DNA of 64,000 nt from assembly GCF_000063445.1 (NCBI RefSeq), contig NC_009464.1, positions 124,001 through 188,000 on the forward strand, written 5' to 3'. The first letter of the stretch is position 1. Each line of letters starts with the position of its first letter. The position numbers and the translations under genes were made by a program. Origin of the DNA: Methanocella arvoryzae MRE50 (GTDB lineage: Archaea; Halobacteriota; Methanocellia; Methanocellales; Methanocellaceae). Below, in pieces: positions 1 to 8,335 of the stretch. Below the pieces are notes generated by a model. That model did no database searches. It was not told where the DNA came from and saw only the letters and a list, made by a program, of their open reading frames with translations.

Positions 1-402
1 GAGATCATCCGTCGGCTTAACCAGCGTGAGCTTTTCAAGAGGGCTTTATTCGTGGGCTTCGAGTCCGTGGACCGGAACATCGTGCGGTACTCGAGCGTGC
101 ACCGGGACGCAGAAGTGGAAATCGCCCGGCTGGCTGGTATCGATCGGGGCTATGTGTTAGTCGATATTCCTAAAGTGCCCGACTTCAAGGAGCGCAACAT
201 GAAAGTGCTCACCGAGAACGACCAGTTGAAATACCTCGACAGTGTCTCCAACCTGGCCCGGATCATGGAAAGCTCATACACCGATGACTGGCGGATGGGC
301 GTCTACACCCTGCCGGAATACCGGGAGAAAGTGGGCCAGATCGCCAGGGACTACTTTAACGTAGAGAAGGTGCCGAAGCAAAGTAAGCTGGAGATTGCAT
401 GA
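1..402 (+). CDS. HD-domain phosphohydrolase-like protein, C-terminal part (5' end off window)
   Basis: The reading frame is open from base 1, so only the last 133 residues are present. The first visible residues (RRLNQRELFKRAL) resemble the segment that follows the HD core in archaeal dGTPase-like HD phosphohydrolases, and the rest is a helical, charged tail. No metal-binding HD residues lie inside the window, so the assignment rests on this C-terminal resemblance only. The stop overlaps the next gene start by 4 bp (ATGA), suggesting co-transcription with the lpdD-like and ubiX genes. A GTG at 52 is internal and is not taken as the start. Confidence 0.5.
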   Translation, partial: EIIRRLNQRELFKRALFVGFESVDRNIVRYSSVHRDAEVEIARLAGIDRGYVLVDIPKVPDFKERNMKVLTENDQLKYLDSVSNLARIMESSYTDDWRMGVYTLPEYREKVGQIARDYFNVEKVPKQSKLEIA

Positions 403-761
403 ATAGCCAGATCGTTCTCGAGAAGTCAGCAGGGCGGCTTACGGTCCGCCTGAGCGCTACCCGTATCGGGCCCGACCTGCTGGTCGTAATCTCCGGGGGA
501 GCGGCTCACATCGGTGCCGTAGGTGCGGGCAATACCTGCTCTGGCCTGGCCAGTTCTTCGGTCATCACTATGCCAGGGCACAGGGACGACCGGATAGCGA
601 AAGATGCAGCTGAACTTCTGGCCAAAAAGTTCGACTGTAACTGCGTGGTTGTGGTCGGAGTGCACTATGACGATATAACCCCCCAGGAGATCAAAGACGT
701 GATGATCATGAGTAATTCCCTTATCTCGGAGATGGAGGAAGCGCTACGAACCGCAGAATAG
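399..761 (+). CDS. LpdD-like prenylated-flavin chaperone family protein
   Basis: A 120-residue protein with a Gly-rich strand-turn (HIGAVGAGN, about residues 37-45) and a second conserved stretch around FDCNCVVVVGVHYDDIT. This resembles the small LpdD-type family that accompanies UbiX and UbiD decarboxylases and is thought to help deliver or stabilise prenyl-FMN. The context fits: it starts inside the stop of the upstream gene, and its own 3' end overlaps the ubiX reading frame. The family call is from recognition plus context. A UbiD-type decarboxylase lies 2.4 kb downstream. Confidence 0.6.
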   Translation: MNSQIVLEKSAGRLTVRLSATRIGPDLLVVISGGAAHIGAVGAGNTCSGLASSSVITMPGHRDDRIAKDAAELLAKKFDCNCVVVVGVHYDDITPQEIKDVMIMSNSLISEMEEALRTAE

Positions 762-1363
762 TCATCGGAATTACCGGCGCGAGCGGCGTCCAGTACGCCA
801 TCCGGCTGCTGGATGTACTCAACGGGCATGTAGAGACTCACCTGATCATCTCAGAGCAGGGCAGAGAAATTATCGAGTACGAGACGGATATCCCGGTCGA
901 CAGGGTCATTAAAAAGGCTACCTTCTACCACGATGATGGAGACTTCATGGCACCGGTGGCCAGCGGCTCTTACCGGTGGGATACAATGGTCATCGTGCCA
1001 TGCACCATGAAAACCCTGTCCTCCATCGCCACCGGCTTCGCCGATACGCTCATCAGCCGGGCTGCAGACGTGACCTTAAAGGAGAGCCGCAGGCTTATCA
1101 TTGTGCCCAGGGAGATGCCTCTAAATCTCGTCCACCTCGAGAACATGGTCAAGGTAAAGCAGGCTGGCGCAGTCGTCATGCCCGCATGCCCTGGCTTCTA
1201 TAACAAGCCTCAGACGATCGACGACCTCGTCGATAACGTCGTCGGGAGAATACTTGATCAGGCGGGCATCGACAACGATATTTTCCGGCGGTGGGGGGAG
1301 CCGGAGAAGAAAAAGAGCACCCTGCCGGCTTCGTCGACGAAGATACGGAGAGAGAAGCAATAA
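746..1363 (+). CDS. ubiX: UbiX-type flavin prenyltransferase, apparent ACG start
   Basis: UbiX joins dimethylallyl phosphate to FMN to make prenyl-FMN, the cofactor of UbiD decarboxylases. The N-terminal flavin motif (RIVIGITGASGVQYAIRL), the PCTMKTLSSIATG segment and the C-terminal PREMPLNLVHLENM and MPACPGFYN motifs are all present, about 205 residues in total. The coding frame runs back to a stop at 713-715 with no ATG, GTG or TTG before the flavin motif. An ACG at 746, preceded by GGAGG (734-738), gives the expected N-terminus. The first ATG, at 947, would remove the flavin-binding domain. It overlaps the lpdD-like gene by 16 bp, so translational coupling is likely. Confidence 0.85.
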   Translation, partial: TNRRIVIGITGASGVQYAIRLLDVLNGHVETHLIISEQGREIIEYETDIPVDRVIKKATFYHDDGDFMAPVASGSYRWDTMVIVPCTMKTLSSIATGFADTLISRAADVTLKESRRLIIVPREMPLNLVHLENMVKVKQAGAVVMPACPGFYNKPQTIDDLVDNVVGRILDQAGIDNDIFRRWGEPEKKKSTLPASSTKIRREKQ

Positions 1364-1400
1364 GCAGCCGGGTATCTCTCCCGGCAGCATGTCTTTTCGA

Positions 1401-2144
1401 TTAGGGCTTGCCACAGGCAGCGCAGGCAGGATTACGCTCGATTTTCAGCTCATGGAACTCCATATACTCCCCATCGTAGACAAGCAGCCGTCCCGCGAGG
1501 GGTTCACCTATTCCCAGTATCACTTTTACCGCTTCGGTAACCTGGAGTGTGCCGATGACACCAGGGGTGGCTCCAAGCACCGGGAATACTTCCTTCGGCG
1601 GCGCCTTCGGGAAGATACATTCGAGGCAGGGCGTCTTTCCCGGTATCAAAGTGGTGATCCTGCCTTCCATGCCCCAGACCGAGCCGTGGATAAGCGGAAT
1701 GTTGTGATGAAGCGAGGCCCTGTTGAGCAGGTACCGGGTTTCGAAGTTGTCCATGGCGTCCATGATCAGGTCACAGCCTTTCGTGAGCTCGATCACATTA
1801 TTTTCGTCTATACGGCCGTTGAAGGGCTCTATATTGATCGACGGATTGATCTGGGCCAGTTTTTCATAGCCGCTCTTTACCTTGTCCTCTCCCACGTTTT
1901 TATCCCAGTGCAGGATCTGCCGATTCAGGTTGGATAGGTCGACGATGTCCATGTCTGCGATGACCAGCGTACCGAACCCGGCGACTGCCATGTATGTAGC
2001 AATCGGGCTGCCCAGCCCTCCGCACCCGGCGATGAATACTCTGGCCTTCCTGAGCTTTTCCTGGCCGGCTTCCCCGAAGCCCCTGATAAGCATCTGGCGG
2101 TTGTAGCGGCGGCGGTCGTAGTCTGTCAACGCAAGTGGCTGCAT
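1401..2144 (-). CDS. ThiF/MoeB/HesA-family adenylyltransferase
   Basis: An E1-like enzyme that adenylates the C-terminal Gly of a ubiquitin-like sulfur carrier (ThiS/MoaD/SAMP type). The 247-residue protein has the nucleotide-binding loop GCGGLGSPIATYMAVAG (about 40-56), the DLSNLNRQILH segment, the Asp-rich DAMDNFETRYLLN motif and two zinc-binding CxxC pairs (CLEC near 176, CAAC near the C-terminus). MoeB, ThiF and SAMP-activating UbaA share these motifs, so I give no symbol. It stands alone, transcribed towards ubiX (convergent, 37 bp apart) and divergently from tRNA-Cys. Confidence 0.85.
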   Translation of the reverse strand: MQPLALTDYDRRRYNRQMLIRGFGEAGQEKLRKARVFIAGCGGLGSPIATYMAVAGFGTLVIADMDIVDLSNLNRQILHWDKNVGEDKVKSGYEKLAQINPSINIEPFNGRIDENNVIELTKGCDLIMDAMDNFETRYLLNRASLHHNIPLIHGSVWGMEGRITTLIPGKTPCLECIFPKAPPKEVFPVLGATPGVIGTLQVTEAVKVILGIGEPLAGRLLVYDGEYMEFHELKIERNPACAACGKP

Positions 2145-2216
2145 CAGTATTAAGTCTCACTTTCTGGTTAATATTGGTTGCCCAGAAATGCATTTATGCG
2201 CAATCTCACTGGTAAA

Positions 2217-2226
2217 TTTTATATAT
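2217..2226 (+). promoter_or_regulatory. TATA box of tRNA-Cys
   Basis: TTTTATATAT lies 31-40 bases before the tRNA, the normal spacing for an archaeal tRNA promoter. It is the only strong TATA element in the divergent gap between the ThiF-like gene and the tRNA. Confidence 0.6.
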
Positions 2227-2256
2227 CAAAAAGTGCCTATGAGATGTGCTCGATGC

Positions 2257-2328
2257 GCCAACGTGGCAGAGCGGTCATGCAAACGCCTGCAGAGCGTTTT
2301 CAACCCGGTTCGACTCCGGGCGTTGGCT
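2257..2328 (+). tRNA. tRNA-Cys (GCA anticodon)
   Basis: A full cloverleaf can be drawn by hand. The acceptor is GCCAACG/CGTTGGC with discriminator U, the D arm is GCA...TGC, and the anticodon stem AACGC/GCGTT has loop CTGCAGA (anticodon GCA at 34-36). The variable loop is TTCAA and the T arm is CCCGG TTCGACT CCGGG. There is no intron and CCA is not encoded. A T-rich stretch from about 2328 to 2353 follows and probably ends transcription. Confidence 0.95.
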
Positions 2329-2381
2329 TTAAAAATACTTTTTGTTATCTTTTCAATGACTGGAAAAGGGTTATAGGCCGT

Positions 2382-3029
2382 CTAATATTTCCTGAAAGAC
2401 TTCAAGATCCCGGAAGATCGAATCTCTGGCTGTATGTGCAACTCGGGAGCCTTCGGTGAAAACTTTCTGTACGGGAGAATGTCGATTTCCATCTGGCTAA
2501 TCTTGTCATACAGCTTTCTCTGCTTTCTGATCGGCCAGAGCTGGAAGAGAAAAACAGTGACCGGTTCCCACATGGCTACCCAGCCCGTCACTTCCAGGGC
2601 GGTTGAAACAAGGTGTGCTGCCGGGTGCTGGCCTGCATAGGTATCTATTGCCATGCTGGCAATGGTCGCTATTGCCAGAAAAGTAAGCCCGACGACGAGC
2701 GCAAACTCTCCATAGATCAAACGTTCCCGGAACTTGCGTCTCTCCATATGCGACCGGTATTCGAAGTGCGACCTGATCGCCTTTGCAATTTCCACCGATA
2801 CTTTTGTGTTAATGTCTCTGTCCGGGAGATAAATGACGATCTTGAACCGGGTCTTCGGGGGGAAATCCTTGACTGCGTCGATGATGTACTCCTCGGCGTA
2901 CTTATCCAGCTCTTTCTCGTGGAAGGGGGCAGGGTCAAGCGAGTTAAAAAGCTGCAGTACGGAGGATAAGTTCATCTCGATTAGGACACGCTCGTTCTCT
3001 ACTTTGTAGAGCGAGTCTATGCTTGCCAT
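2382..3029 (-). CDS. Conserved hypothetical protein with two transmembrane helices
   Basis: A 215-residue protein of unknown function. Residues 1-100 are soluble and charged. Two hydrophobic helices lie at about 107-129 and 145-165, separated by a short loop (DTYAGQHPAAH), followed by a basic cytoplasmic tail. With both ends on the same side it looks like a hairpin membrane anchor for an N-terminal cytoplasmic domain. It is divergent from the UbiD gene, with the shared 173-bp promoter region containing several AT-rich elements. I recognise no enzyme motif. Confidence 0.7.
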   Translation of the reverse strand: MASIDSLYKVENERVLIEMNLSSVLQLFNSLDPAPFHEKELDKYAEEYIIDAVKDFPPKTRFKIVIYLPDRDINTKVSVEIAKAIRSHFEYRSHMERRKFRERLIYGEFALVVGLTFLAIATIASMAIDTYAGQHPAAHLVSTALEVTGWVAMWEPVTVFLFQLWPIRKQRKLYDKISQMEIDILPYRKFSPKAPELHIQPEIRSSGILKSFRKY

Positions 3030-3202
3030 GATCTATTCACTCCCTGTCCCGGTATACATAATTTCCTCTAAACTGTACACTCTGGCAGGCGCATGCCACC
3101 AATAAATTTATTATCTCCAGGCCTCGGTATAATAAAAAATACAGTGCCTGCAGGAGTTCTGCCTGGAACCCCGGCTGAGGCACGAAAAGCAGAGGCTCTG
3201 GT

Positions 3203-4462
3203 ATGACCACAGGATTCAGAGAATTCATCGAAATGCAGCGAAAAGAAGGCAATGTGCTGGACGTGACGAAGACTGTATCACCGATCTTCGAGGCGCCGCG
3301 CATGGCGTACAACGACAAGCGCTGCATTGTCTTCCACGACTGTTTCGGCCGCAAGGCTGCCATGAATGTGATGAACTCACGAGAGCAGTTAGCGAGGGCC
3401 CTGGGAGTCAGCCAGGACCAGATCATCAGCAAGCTCAGCAGCACTGGCTATGACGGCCAAATCCGGAGGGTCGATGACTCCCCGATGTTCGAGGTCAAGT
3501 CTAAGGCGAACCTGAGCACTCTGCCCATCATGAAGCACTTCAAGAAAGATGGCGGCGCATACATTACAGCAGGCATAGTCGTTTCTAAGTATAAGGATCA
3601 GGTGAATGCCTCCATCCACCGTCTGATGGTTGTCAACGACAACACTCTGGCAGCCCGGCTGGTTCCGCCCCGCCACACCTACGTGCTCCACAAGGAAGCC
3701 GCTAAACACAACGAGCCCCTGCAGGTCGGCATCGTCATCGGCGTAGACCCTGTGACCGTTTTCGCAGCATCCACCCGGGTGCCCGAAGGCCTCGAGTGGA
3801 ACTATGCCGCAGCCCTCAAGGGCGAGCCGCTGGAACTGGTCACGCTGGACAACGGCGTGGAGGTGCCTCACGGCGAGATCGTCCTCGAAGGCGAGATCGA
3901 CCCGACGGAGAAGGTCAAGGAGGGCCCCTTCGTAGACATAACCGGCTCTTACGATCACATCCGCCCCGAACCCGTCATCCACCTGAAAAAGATGTACTCC
4001 CGGAAAGACCCGATCTACCACGGCATCCTGCCCGGCGGCGCAGAGCACAAGCTACTCATGGGCGTGCCCTACGAGCCGCTCATCTACAAAGCCGTCGGCG
4101 GCGTAACCAAGGTGAAGAACGTCGTCCTCACCGAGGGCGGGTGCTGCTACCTGCACGCGATCGTGCAGATCGAGAAACAGACCGAAGGCGACGGCATGAA
4201 CGCCATCATGGCAGCGTTCGCCGCCCACACCAGCCTCAAGCACGTGGTCATCGTGGACACTGACATCAACATTTTCGACCCGATGGACGTCGAATATGCG
4301 ATCGCTACCAGAGTCAAGGCCGATAAGGACGTCATGATCATCTCCAACGTCCGGGGCAGCTCGCTGGACCCGGTCTGCGAGGACAATGTGACCTCCAAAA
4401 TGGGCATTGACGCGACCAGGCCGCTGAAAGCCAGCGATAAATTCGAGAGGGCGAAGATCTGA
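3203..4462 (+). CDS. UbiD-family decarboxylase, candidate anhydromevalonate phosphate decarboxylase
   Basis: A prenyl-FMN-dependent decarboxylase of the short archaeal UbiD type (419 residues). The conserved core is present: the segment VLEGEIDPTEKVKEGPFVDITGSY carries the Glu residues of the family's Arg-Glu-Glu catalytic set, and PILPGG-like (GILPGGAEHKLLMG) and (V/I)VDxDINIFD motifs follow. In methanogens a UbiD relative catalyses the last decarboxylation of the archaeal mevalonate pathway (anhydromevalonate phosphate to isopentenyl phosphate). The short length and the nearby ubiX, lpdD-like and cis-prenyltransferase genes favour that role. Substrate is inferred. No dehydratase partner is in the window. 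Confidence 0.85.
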   Translation: MTTGFREFIEMQRKEGNVLDVTKTVSPIFEAPRMAYNDKRCIVFHDCFGRKAAMNVMNSREQLARALGVSQDQIISKLSSTGYDGQIRRVDDSPMFEVKSKANLSTLPIMKHFKKDGGAYITAGIVVSKYKDQVNASIHRLMVVNDNTLAARLVPPRHTYVLHKEAAKHNEPLQVGIVIGVDPVTVFAASTRVPEGLEWNYAAALKGEPLELVTLDNGVEVPHGEIVLEGEIDPTEKVKEGPFVDITGSYDHIRPEPVIHLKKMYSRKDPIYHGILPGGAEHKLLMGVPYEPLIYKAVGGVTKVKNVVLTEGGCCYLHAIVQIEKQTEGDGMNAIMAAFAAHTSLKHVVIVDTDINIFDPMDVEYAIATRVKADKDVMIISNVRGSSLDPVCEDNVTSKMGIDATRPLKASDKFERAKI

Positions 4463-4531
4463 AACCGGAGATCTGAAACTATTTATTTTAAACTGTAAAC
4501 CCACAGTATCAAATACAGGACAGGTCCCGAT

Positions 4532-5593
4532 ATGGTCGCAGACATCGGCAGACAACCCGTCAAAGACGATACAGGCTCTATGTACTATAGCCTCTGCGAT
4601 GGATGCAGGCTCTGCCATCAGGGCGCCAAGATGGTACTCTTCATTACTGGCGTCTGCGGAAGAGACTGCTACTACTGTCCCATATCTTCCGAGAGAAAGA
4701 ACGTTGATTCTACTTACGCCAACGAGCGAATGGTCGAGTCCGACCAGGATGTGCTTGAGGAAGCCCGGGGTATGGATGCCCTGGGTACTGGTATCACCGG
4801 GGGCGAGCCGCTGGCGAGGCTGGAGCGTACCCTCTACTATATCCGGCTGCTAAAGGCTGAGTTCGGGCAGGAGCATCACATCCACCTCTACACGTGTACT
4901 GCGCCGTCCCGGGATGTCCTTATGCAGCTGAAGGATGCCGGCCTGGACGAGCTGAGAATGCATCCGCCCCGGGAGCTATGGGATCACTTCTACGGCTCTA
5001 AATATCACGATTCACTTAAGCAGGCTATAGAACTCGGCATGAGCGCGGGCATCGAGATACCTGCCATCGCTAAAGTGCCCGAGATAGAGCGGGCGATTGT
5101 CAAAGCCGGGGCTTTCCTGAACCTGAACGAGCTGGAATTCTCCGACACCAACAGCCAGGCGATGAAGCAGAGAAACTATCGCCTGAGGGATGCGGTATCC
5201 AATGCAGTCCAGGGCTCTGAAACTCTGGCGCACGAGATAGTTTTAAATAGCAGTGCAAATATTAGGTATTGTTCCTCGCGTTTTAAGGATGCCATTCAGC
5301 TGCGGCAAAGGCTGAAGCGGACAGCGTCGAGGATAGCGAGAGAGTTCGACGAGATCACCGACGATGGTACAATCGTTTACGGGGAGATCCGGGGCGACCT
5401 CGCAAAAGCCCGGACGGTTATCCAGACTCTGGGCGTTCCGCAGGAGATGTATGCCTGCATCGACAAAGAACGGATTGAACTCGCCTGGTGGATCCTCGAT
5501 GACATCGCCGAGGAACTGGCCGGTTTTGAGAAGTCCATTGTCGAAAGGTATCCCCTGAAAGACGGGCTGGTCGTGGAGAGAATACCTTTATGA
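4532..5593 (+). CDS. Radical SAM protein of the archaeal COG2108 type
   Basis: A 353-residue radical SAM protein with the 4Fe-4S motif CGRDCYYC (about residues 43-50) preceded by a second cysteine pair (CDGCRLC, about 22-28), and the GGE motif (GTGITGGEPLARL) near residue 90. The C-terminal third carries no recognisable accessory domain. Its substrate is unknown. It begins 70 bp after the UbiD gene behind its own AT-rich promoter (about 4484-4494), and only 78 bp separate it from the preferred DUF2551 start. I place it in the uncharacterised archaeal family by its overall pattern. Confidence 0.8.
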   Translation: MVADIGRQPVKDDTGSMYYSLCDGCRLCHQGAKMVLFITGVCGRDCYYCPISSERKNVDSTYANERMVESDQDVLEEARGMDALGTGITGGEPLARLERTLYYIRLLKAEFGQEHHIHLYTCTAPSRDVLMQLKDAGLDELRMHPPRELWDHFYGSKYHDSLKQAIELGMSAGIEIPAIAKVPEIERAIVKAGAFLNLNELEFSDTNSQAMKQRNYRLRDAVSNAVQGSETLAHEIVLNSSANIRYCSSRFKDAIQLRQRLKRTASRIAREFDEITDDGTIVYGEIRGDLAKARTVIQTLGVPQEMYACIDKERIELAWWILDDIAEELAGFEKSIVERYPLKDGLVVERIPL

Positions 5594-5671
5594 TTAATGA
5601 CAATTTACAGACTATTGATTTCATTATCTCATCATCCGGGAGTGGTCACTCTGAATAGTACGGAAGACGAA

Positions 5672-5965
5672 ATGGTGCTCGTAAGGATCAAGGATTACCT
5701 CAGCCGGGATAAGGACGGCCGTCGCCGTGCAGTTCTGGAGATGTTCCTTGAGAACGGGCCCTATGAGACAAAAGACATAGACGACAGGCTCCGGGAAAAG
5801 AACTTCGACGTCAAGAACAAGGGTACCCCTGCAATGGTAGGCCTGATGGGCTCCAAGACCGGTATCCTCAGTGTGGACGTCACCGGTGACCACAACGTGT
5901 ATTCCATTAAGGAAAAATACAAGCACCTCGTCAGAGAGGCGCTGAGAGAGACTGAGAACGCGTGA
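5672..5965 (+). CDS. DUF2551 family protein
   Basis: A small (97-residue) archaeal protein of unknown function with the family signature of an N-terminal helical pair followed by (L/V)GLMGSKTGILSVDVTGDHN, resembling a winged-helix fold. The frame is open back to an ATG at 5597, but that extension (rich in His and Ser) is unlike the family, so I prefer the ATG at 5672. Its end overlaps the next gene (GTG at 5962) by 4 bp, so the two are translationally coupled. A DNA-binding role is only an inference. Confidence 0.7.
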   Translation: MVLVRIKDYLSRDKDGRRRAVLEMFLENGPYETKDIDDRLREKNFDVKNKGTPAMVGLMGSKTGILSVDVTGDHNVYSIKEKYKHLVREALRETENA

Positions 5966-6951
5966 GTATGCAGCTTAAAGGTATCCTACGCAACATGCTG
6001 TTTTCCAGGTGGTACGAGCACATACCTGTCATTTACAAGTGGTATGAGCTTTCCATGAAGCGCGAGATACTGAAAGGCCCGATTCCCCAGCACATCGCCA
6101 TCATCATGGACGGCAACCGCCGATATGCAAAGCGCATGGGCGAGGTGGTCGAAAAAGGGCATATGCTGGGTGCCGATACGACTGAGCGGGTCATCCAGTG
6201 GTGTGAGCAGCTCAGAGTTCGCCAGCTGACGCTTTACTCCTTTTCGACTGAAAATTTTCAGCGAAACGAACGCGAAAAGAAGGCGATTTTTAACCTGATC
6301 AAGGACAAGCTGAGAAAATCCCGGGAGAGCCCCGAGACTCATAAGTATAAGATCCGGATCAACTGCATAGGCGACATGGACATGCTGCCGGACGACATGC
6401 GGGAAGAGATCCGGGAAACCCACAATGCCACAGGTAAATACGATAACTTCTTCCTCAACGTGGCACTGGCCTACGGCGGCCGCAAAGAGATCGTAGACGG
6501 CGCTGCCAGAATCGCGGAAAAGGTCAAGGCCAGAGAAATGAATCCGGAAGAGATCACCGAGGACACCATAGACCAGTACCTGTACTTCGACAAAAAGCAA
6601 AAATCCAGCGTCGACCTGATCATCCGCACAGGCGGGGACGAGCGTACGTCCAATTTCCTCCCCTGGCAGGCGAGCGGCAACGAGTGTGCAATATACATTT
6701 CAGCACCCTACTGGCCTGAATTCCGCAAGATCGACTTCTACCGGGCAATCCGGGCTTACCAGAACCGGGACCGGGACCACAAGGTCAAGTACGCGCTGAG
6801 AGTTATCAAGATCAAAAAACGGGCCGGCCAGTTCAGGAAAACTGAGGTCGTCGACTGCCTGAAATCCGGGCTCTCCTTAACCGCCGAAGAGGCGGACTCG
6901 ATTTTGAAAGACCCGCACGTAGTCCGGGCGATGAAAGGCGCTGCCGCATAA
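5962..6951 (+). CDS. uppS: cis-Prenyltransferase (polyprenyl diphosphate synthase)
   Basis: Condenses isopentenyl diphosphate units into the long cis-polyprenyl (dolichyl-type) carrier used for glycan assembly. The 329-residue protein has the catalytic IIMDGNRRYAK motif (Asp near 49), the LTLYSFSTENFQR motif, and the C-terminal DLIIRTGGDERTSNFLPW and E-C-A-I-Y motifs. Compared with bacterial UppS it has an N-terminal extension of about 35 residues and a basic C-terminal tail of about 50 residues. It starts at GTG within the DUF2551 stop. The lipid it makes would serve the envelope-glycosylation-like genes at 19-25 kb. Confidence 0.92.
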   Translation: MSMQLKGILRNMLFSRWYEHIPVIYKWYELSMKREILKGPIPQHIAIIMDGNRRYAKRMGEVVEKGHMLGADTTERVIQWCEQLRVRQLTLYSFSTENFQRNEREKKAIFNLIKDKLRKSRESPETHKYKIRINCIGDMDMLPDDMREEIRETHNATGKYDNFFLNVALAYGGRKEIVDGAARIAEKVKAREMNPEEITEDTIDQYLYFDKKQKSSVDLIIRTGGDERTSNFLPWQASGNECAIYISAPYWPEFRKIDFYRAIRAYQNRDRDHKVKYALRVIKIKKRAGQFRKTEVVDCLKSGLSLTAEEADSILKDPHVVRAMKGAAA

Positions 6952-7041
6952 GGCATCAACATTGTCGAATCCAGATCCACATTACTTTCACCCCACATAA
7001 CGCGTATTTATCTTCTCAGATCGCCATTATCCAGTTACTAT

Positions 7042-8325
7042 ATGGATGCCGTTTTCTCATCCGGGGACCCTTTTAAAGATACCGGCCGCAAAGGCTTTTT
7101 TGCTCAGCCTGAGCCTTCGCTCTGTGTGGCCTGCAAGGGGACGAAGATGCTCTGCTCTAAGTCGCGCTGCCCGATCATGATCAAGCACTATGCGAAGCTG
7201 AAGACGGCACCGCAGATCGACAGCACTTCACTTTACGGTTCTGCGCCGGGGGTGTTTGTCGGGCGGCACGGGTACCCGCTTGTATCGATCGGGCCTCTGA
7301 TACCTCCCGTGATCGGGGATACCTCGGAGATGGACACGCCCGAGCGGTGGATTGGCAAGACGATCGACGACATCGTCGGGTTCCGGAGCTCGCTTGTCAG
7401 GGGACTATATAAGGTCAACGTACGGAAGCCGGAGCAGTGCGGGAAAATCGTGGAGGACATGACGCTGCTTTCGATGGCAAGTAACCCTGTGGATACCGCC
7501 GCTGAATTTCTCCGCAAGCCGGCCGGCAGGATTGAGCTGGACGACGAAGTTCAGCCGTTCGGCCCGTCGGCGCCGCTGAAGAAGGCGGAAATCGGAAACT
7601 TCAGGCTCGACCATCGGATAGAGAAAGCCCACTACGATGGCGATCTTTTAGCCAGGGATGCGGTGCTGGAGCTTTATAAAGACGAAACAATGGTCACCCG
7701 CATCCAGCGGGCCTTTAGCATGGGGGCGTTCGGAGTAAAGAAGTCCCGGCGTATAGTTCCCACCCGGCAGAGCATCACCGCAGTCGACAGCATTATAGGG
7801 GAGACTTTGATGGAGCAGGTCAAGGACCTGCCCCTGATCAACGAGTACCGGGTTTTCGAGAGCTGGCAGCTGGATAACCGTTTCATCGTGCTGATGATCC
7901 CGGAGCCCTGGAGCTATGAGCTGGTGGAGGCCTGGTACCCCGACACGATCTGGAACCCTGCGGGCAGGGAGATCATGATCATCTCCGATGCCGAACGCTA
8001 TGAAGGAAGGACTACCTACGCGAGCATAGGCGGCTGCTATTATGCTGCCAGGCTGGCCACTTGCGAGTACCTCGTCAGGGAGGGCAGGCAGGCTAAAGTG
8101 GTGATTCTGAGAGAGGCCCATTCTGGCTATGTGATGCCTGTGGGCGTCTGGAATGTCCGGGAGAATGTCAGAAACGCCTTAAAGGGACCGTGCTCTAAAT
8201 TTAACACCCTGAATGAGGCGCTCACATACATTCAGACCCGGTTCGACATACCTATGAGCCGCTGGACGCTGAACAGCTATGTACTTAAGGATTCGAGATT
8301 CCAGCGGAGGCTGACGGATTTCTGA
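7042..8325 (+). CDS. nreA: NreA-type archaeal DNA repair protein with C-terminal PIP motif
   Basis: Nre proteins are archaea-specific; in Haloferax, loss of Nre sensitises cells to mitomycin C, and the protein binds PCNA. This 427-residue protein begins with a Cys cluster (CVACKGTKMLC...C, about residues 28-43) that could bind zinc. It has the conserved Nre core (IGPLIPP, VKKSRRIVPTRQSITAVD, SIGGCYYAARL) and ends in QRRLTDF, a PIP-like motif in the place expected for NreA. It starts at ATG 7042 behind a TATA-like CGTATTTAT near 7001. It is followed after 10 bp by a spore-photolyase-like gene, suggesting a repair operon. Confidence 0.9.
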   Translation: MDAVFSSGDPFKDTGRKGFFAQPEPSLCVACKGTKMLCSKSRCPIMIKHYAKLKTAPQIDSTSLYGSAPGVFVGRHGYPLVSIGPLIPPVIGDTSEMDTPERWIGKTIDDIVGFRSSLVRGLYKVNVRKPEQCGKIVEDMTLLSMASNPVDTAAEFLRKPAGRIELDDEVQPFGPSAPLKKAEIGNFRLDHRIEKAHYDGDLLARDAVLELYKDETMVTRIQRAFSMGAFGVKKSRRIVPTRQSITAVDSIIGETLMEQVKDLPLINEYRVFESWQLDNRFIVLMIPEPWSYELVEAWYPDTIWNPAGREIMIISDAERYEGRTTYASIGGCYYAARLATCEYLVREGRQAKVVILREAHSGYVMPVGVWNVRENVRNALKGPCSKFNTLNEALTYIQTRFDIPMSRWTLNSYVLKDSRFQRRLTDF

Positions 8326-8335
8326 GAGTGCCATC

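Noticed and set aside
947-1363. ubiX starting at ATG 947
   Set aside because: This would delete the N-terminal flavin-binding motif that is clearly encoded in frame upstream.
1254-1937. Long plus-strand open frame opposite the ThiF-like gene
   Set aside because: It runs antisense through conserved motifs of the ThiF-like enzyme and has no recognisable family.
2178-2459. Open frames across tRNA-Cys
   Set aside because: They translate the tRNA itself and AT-rich flanks; no ribosome site.
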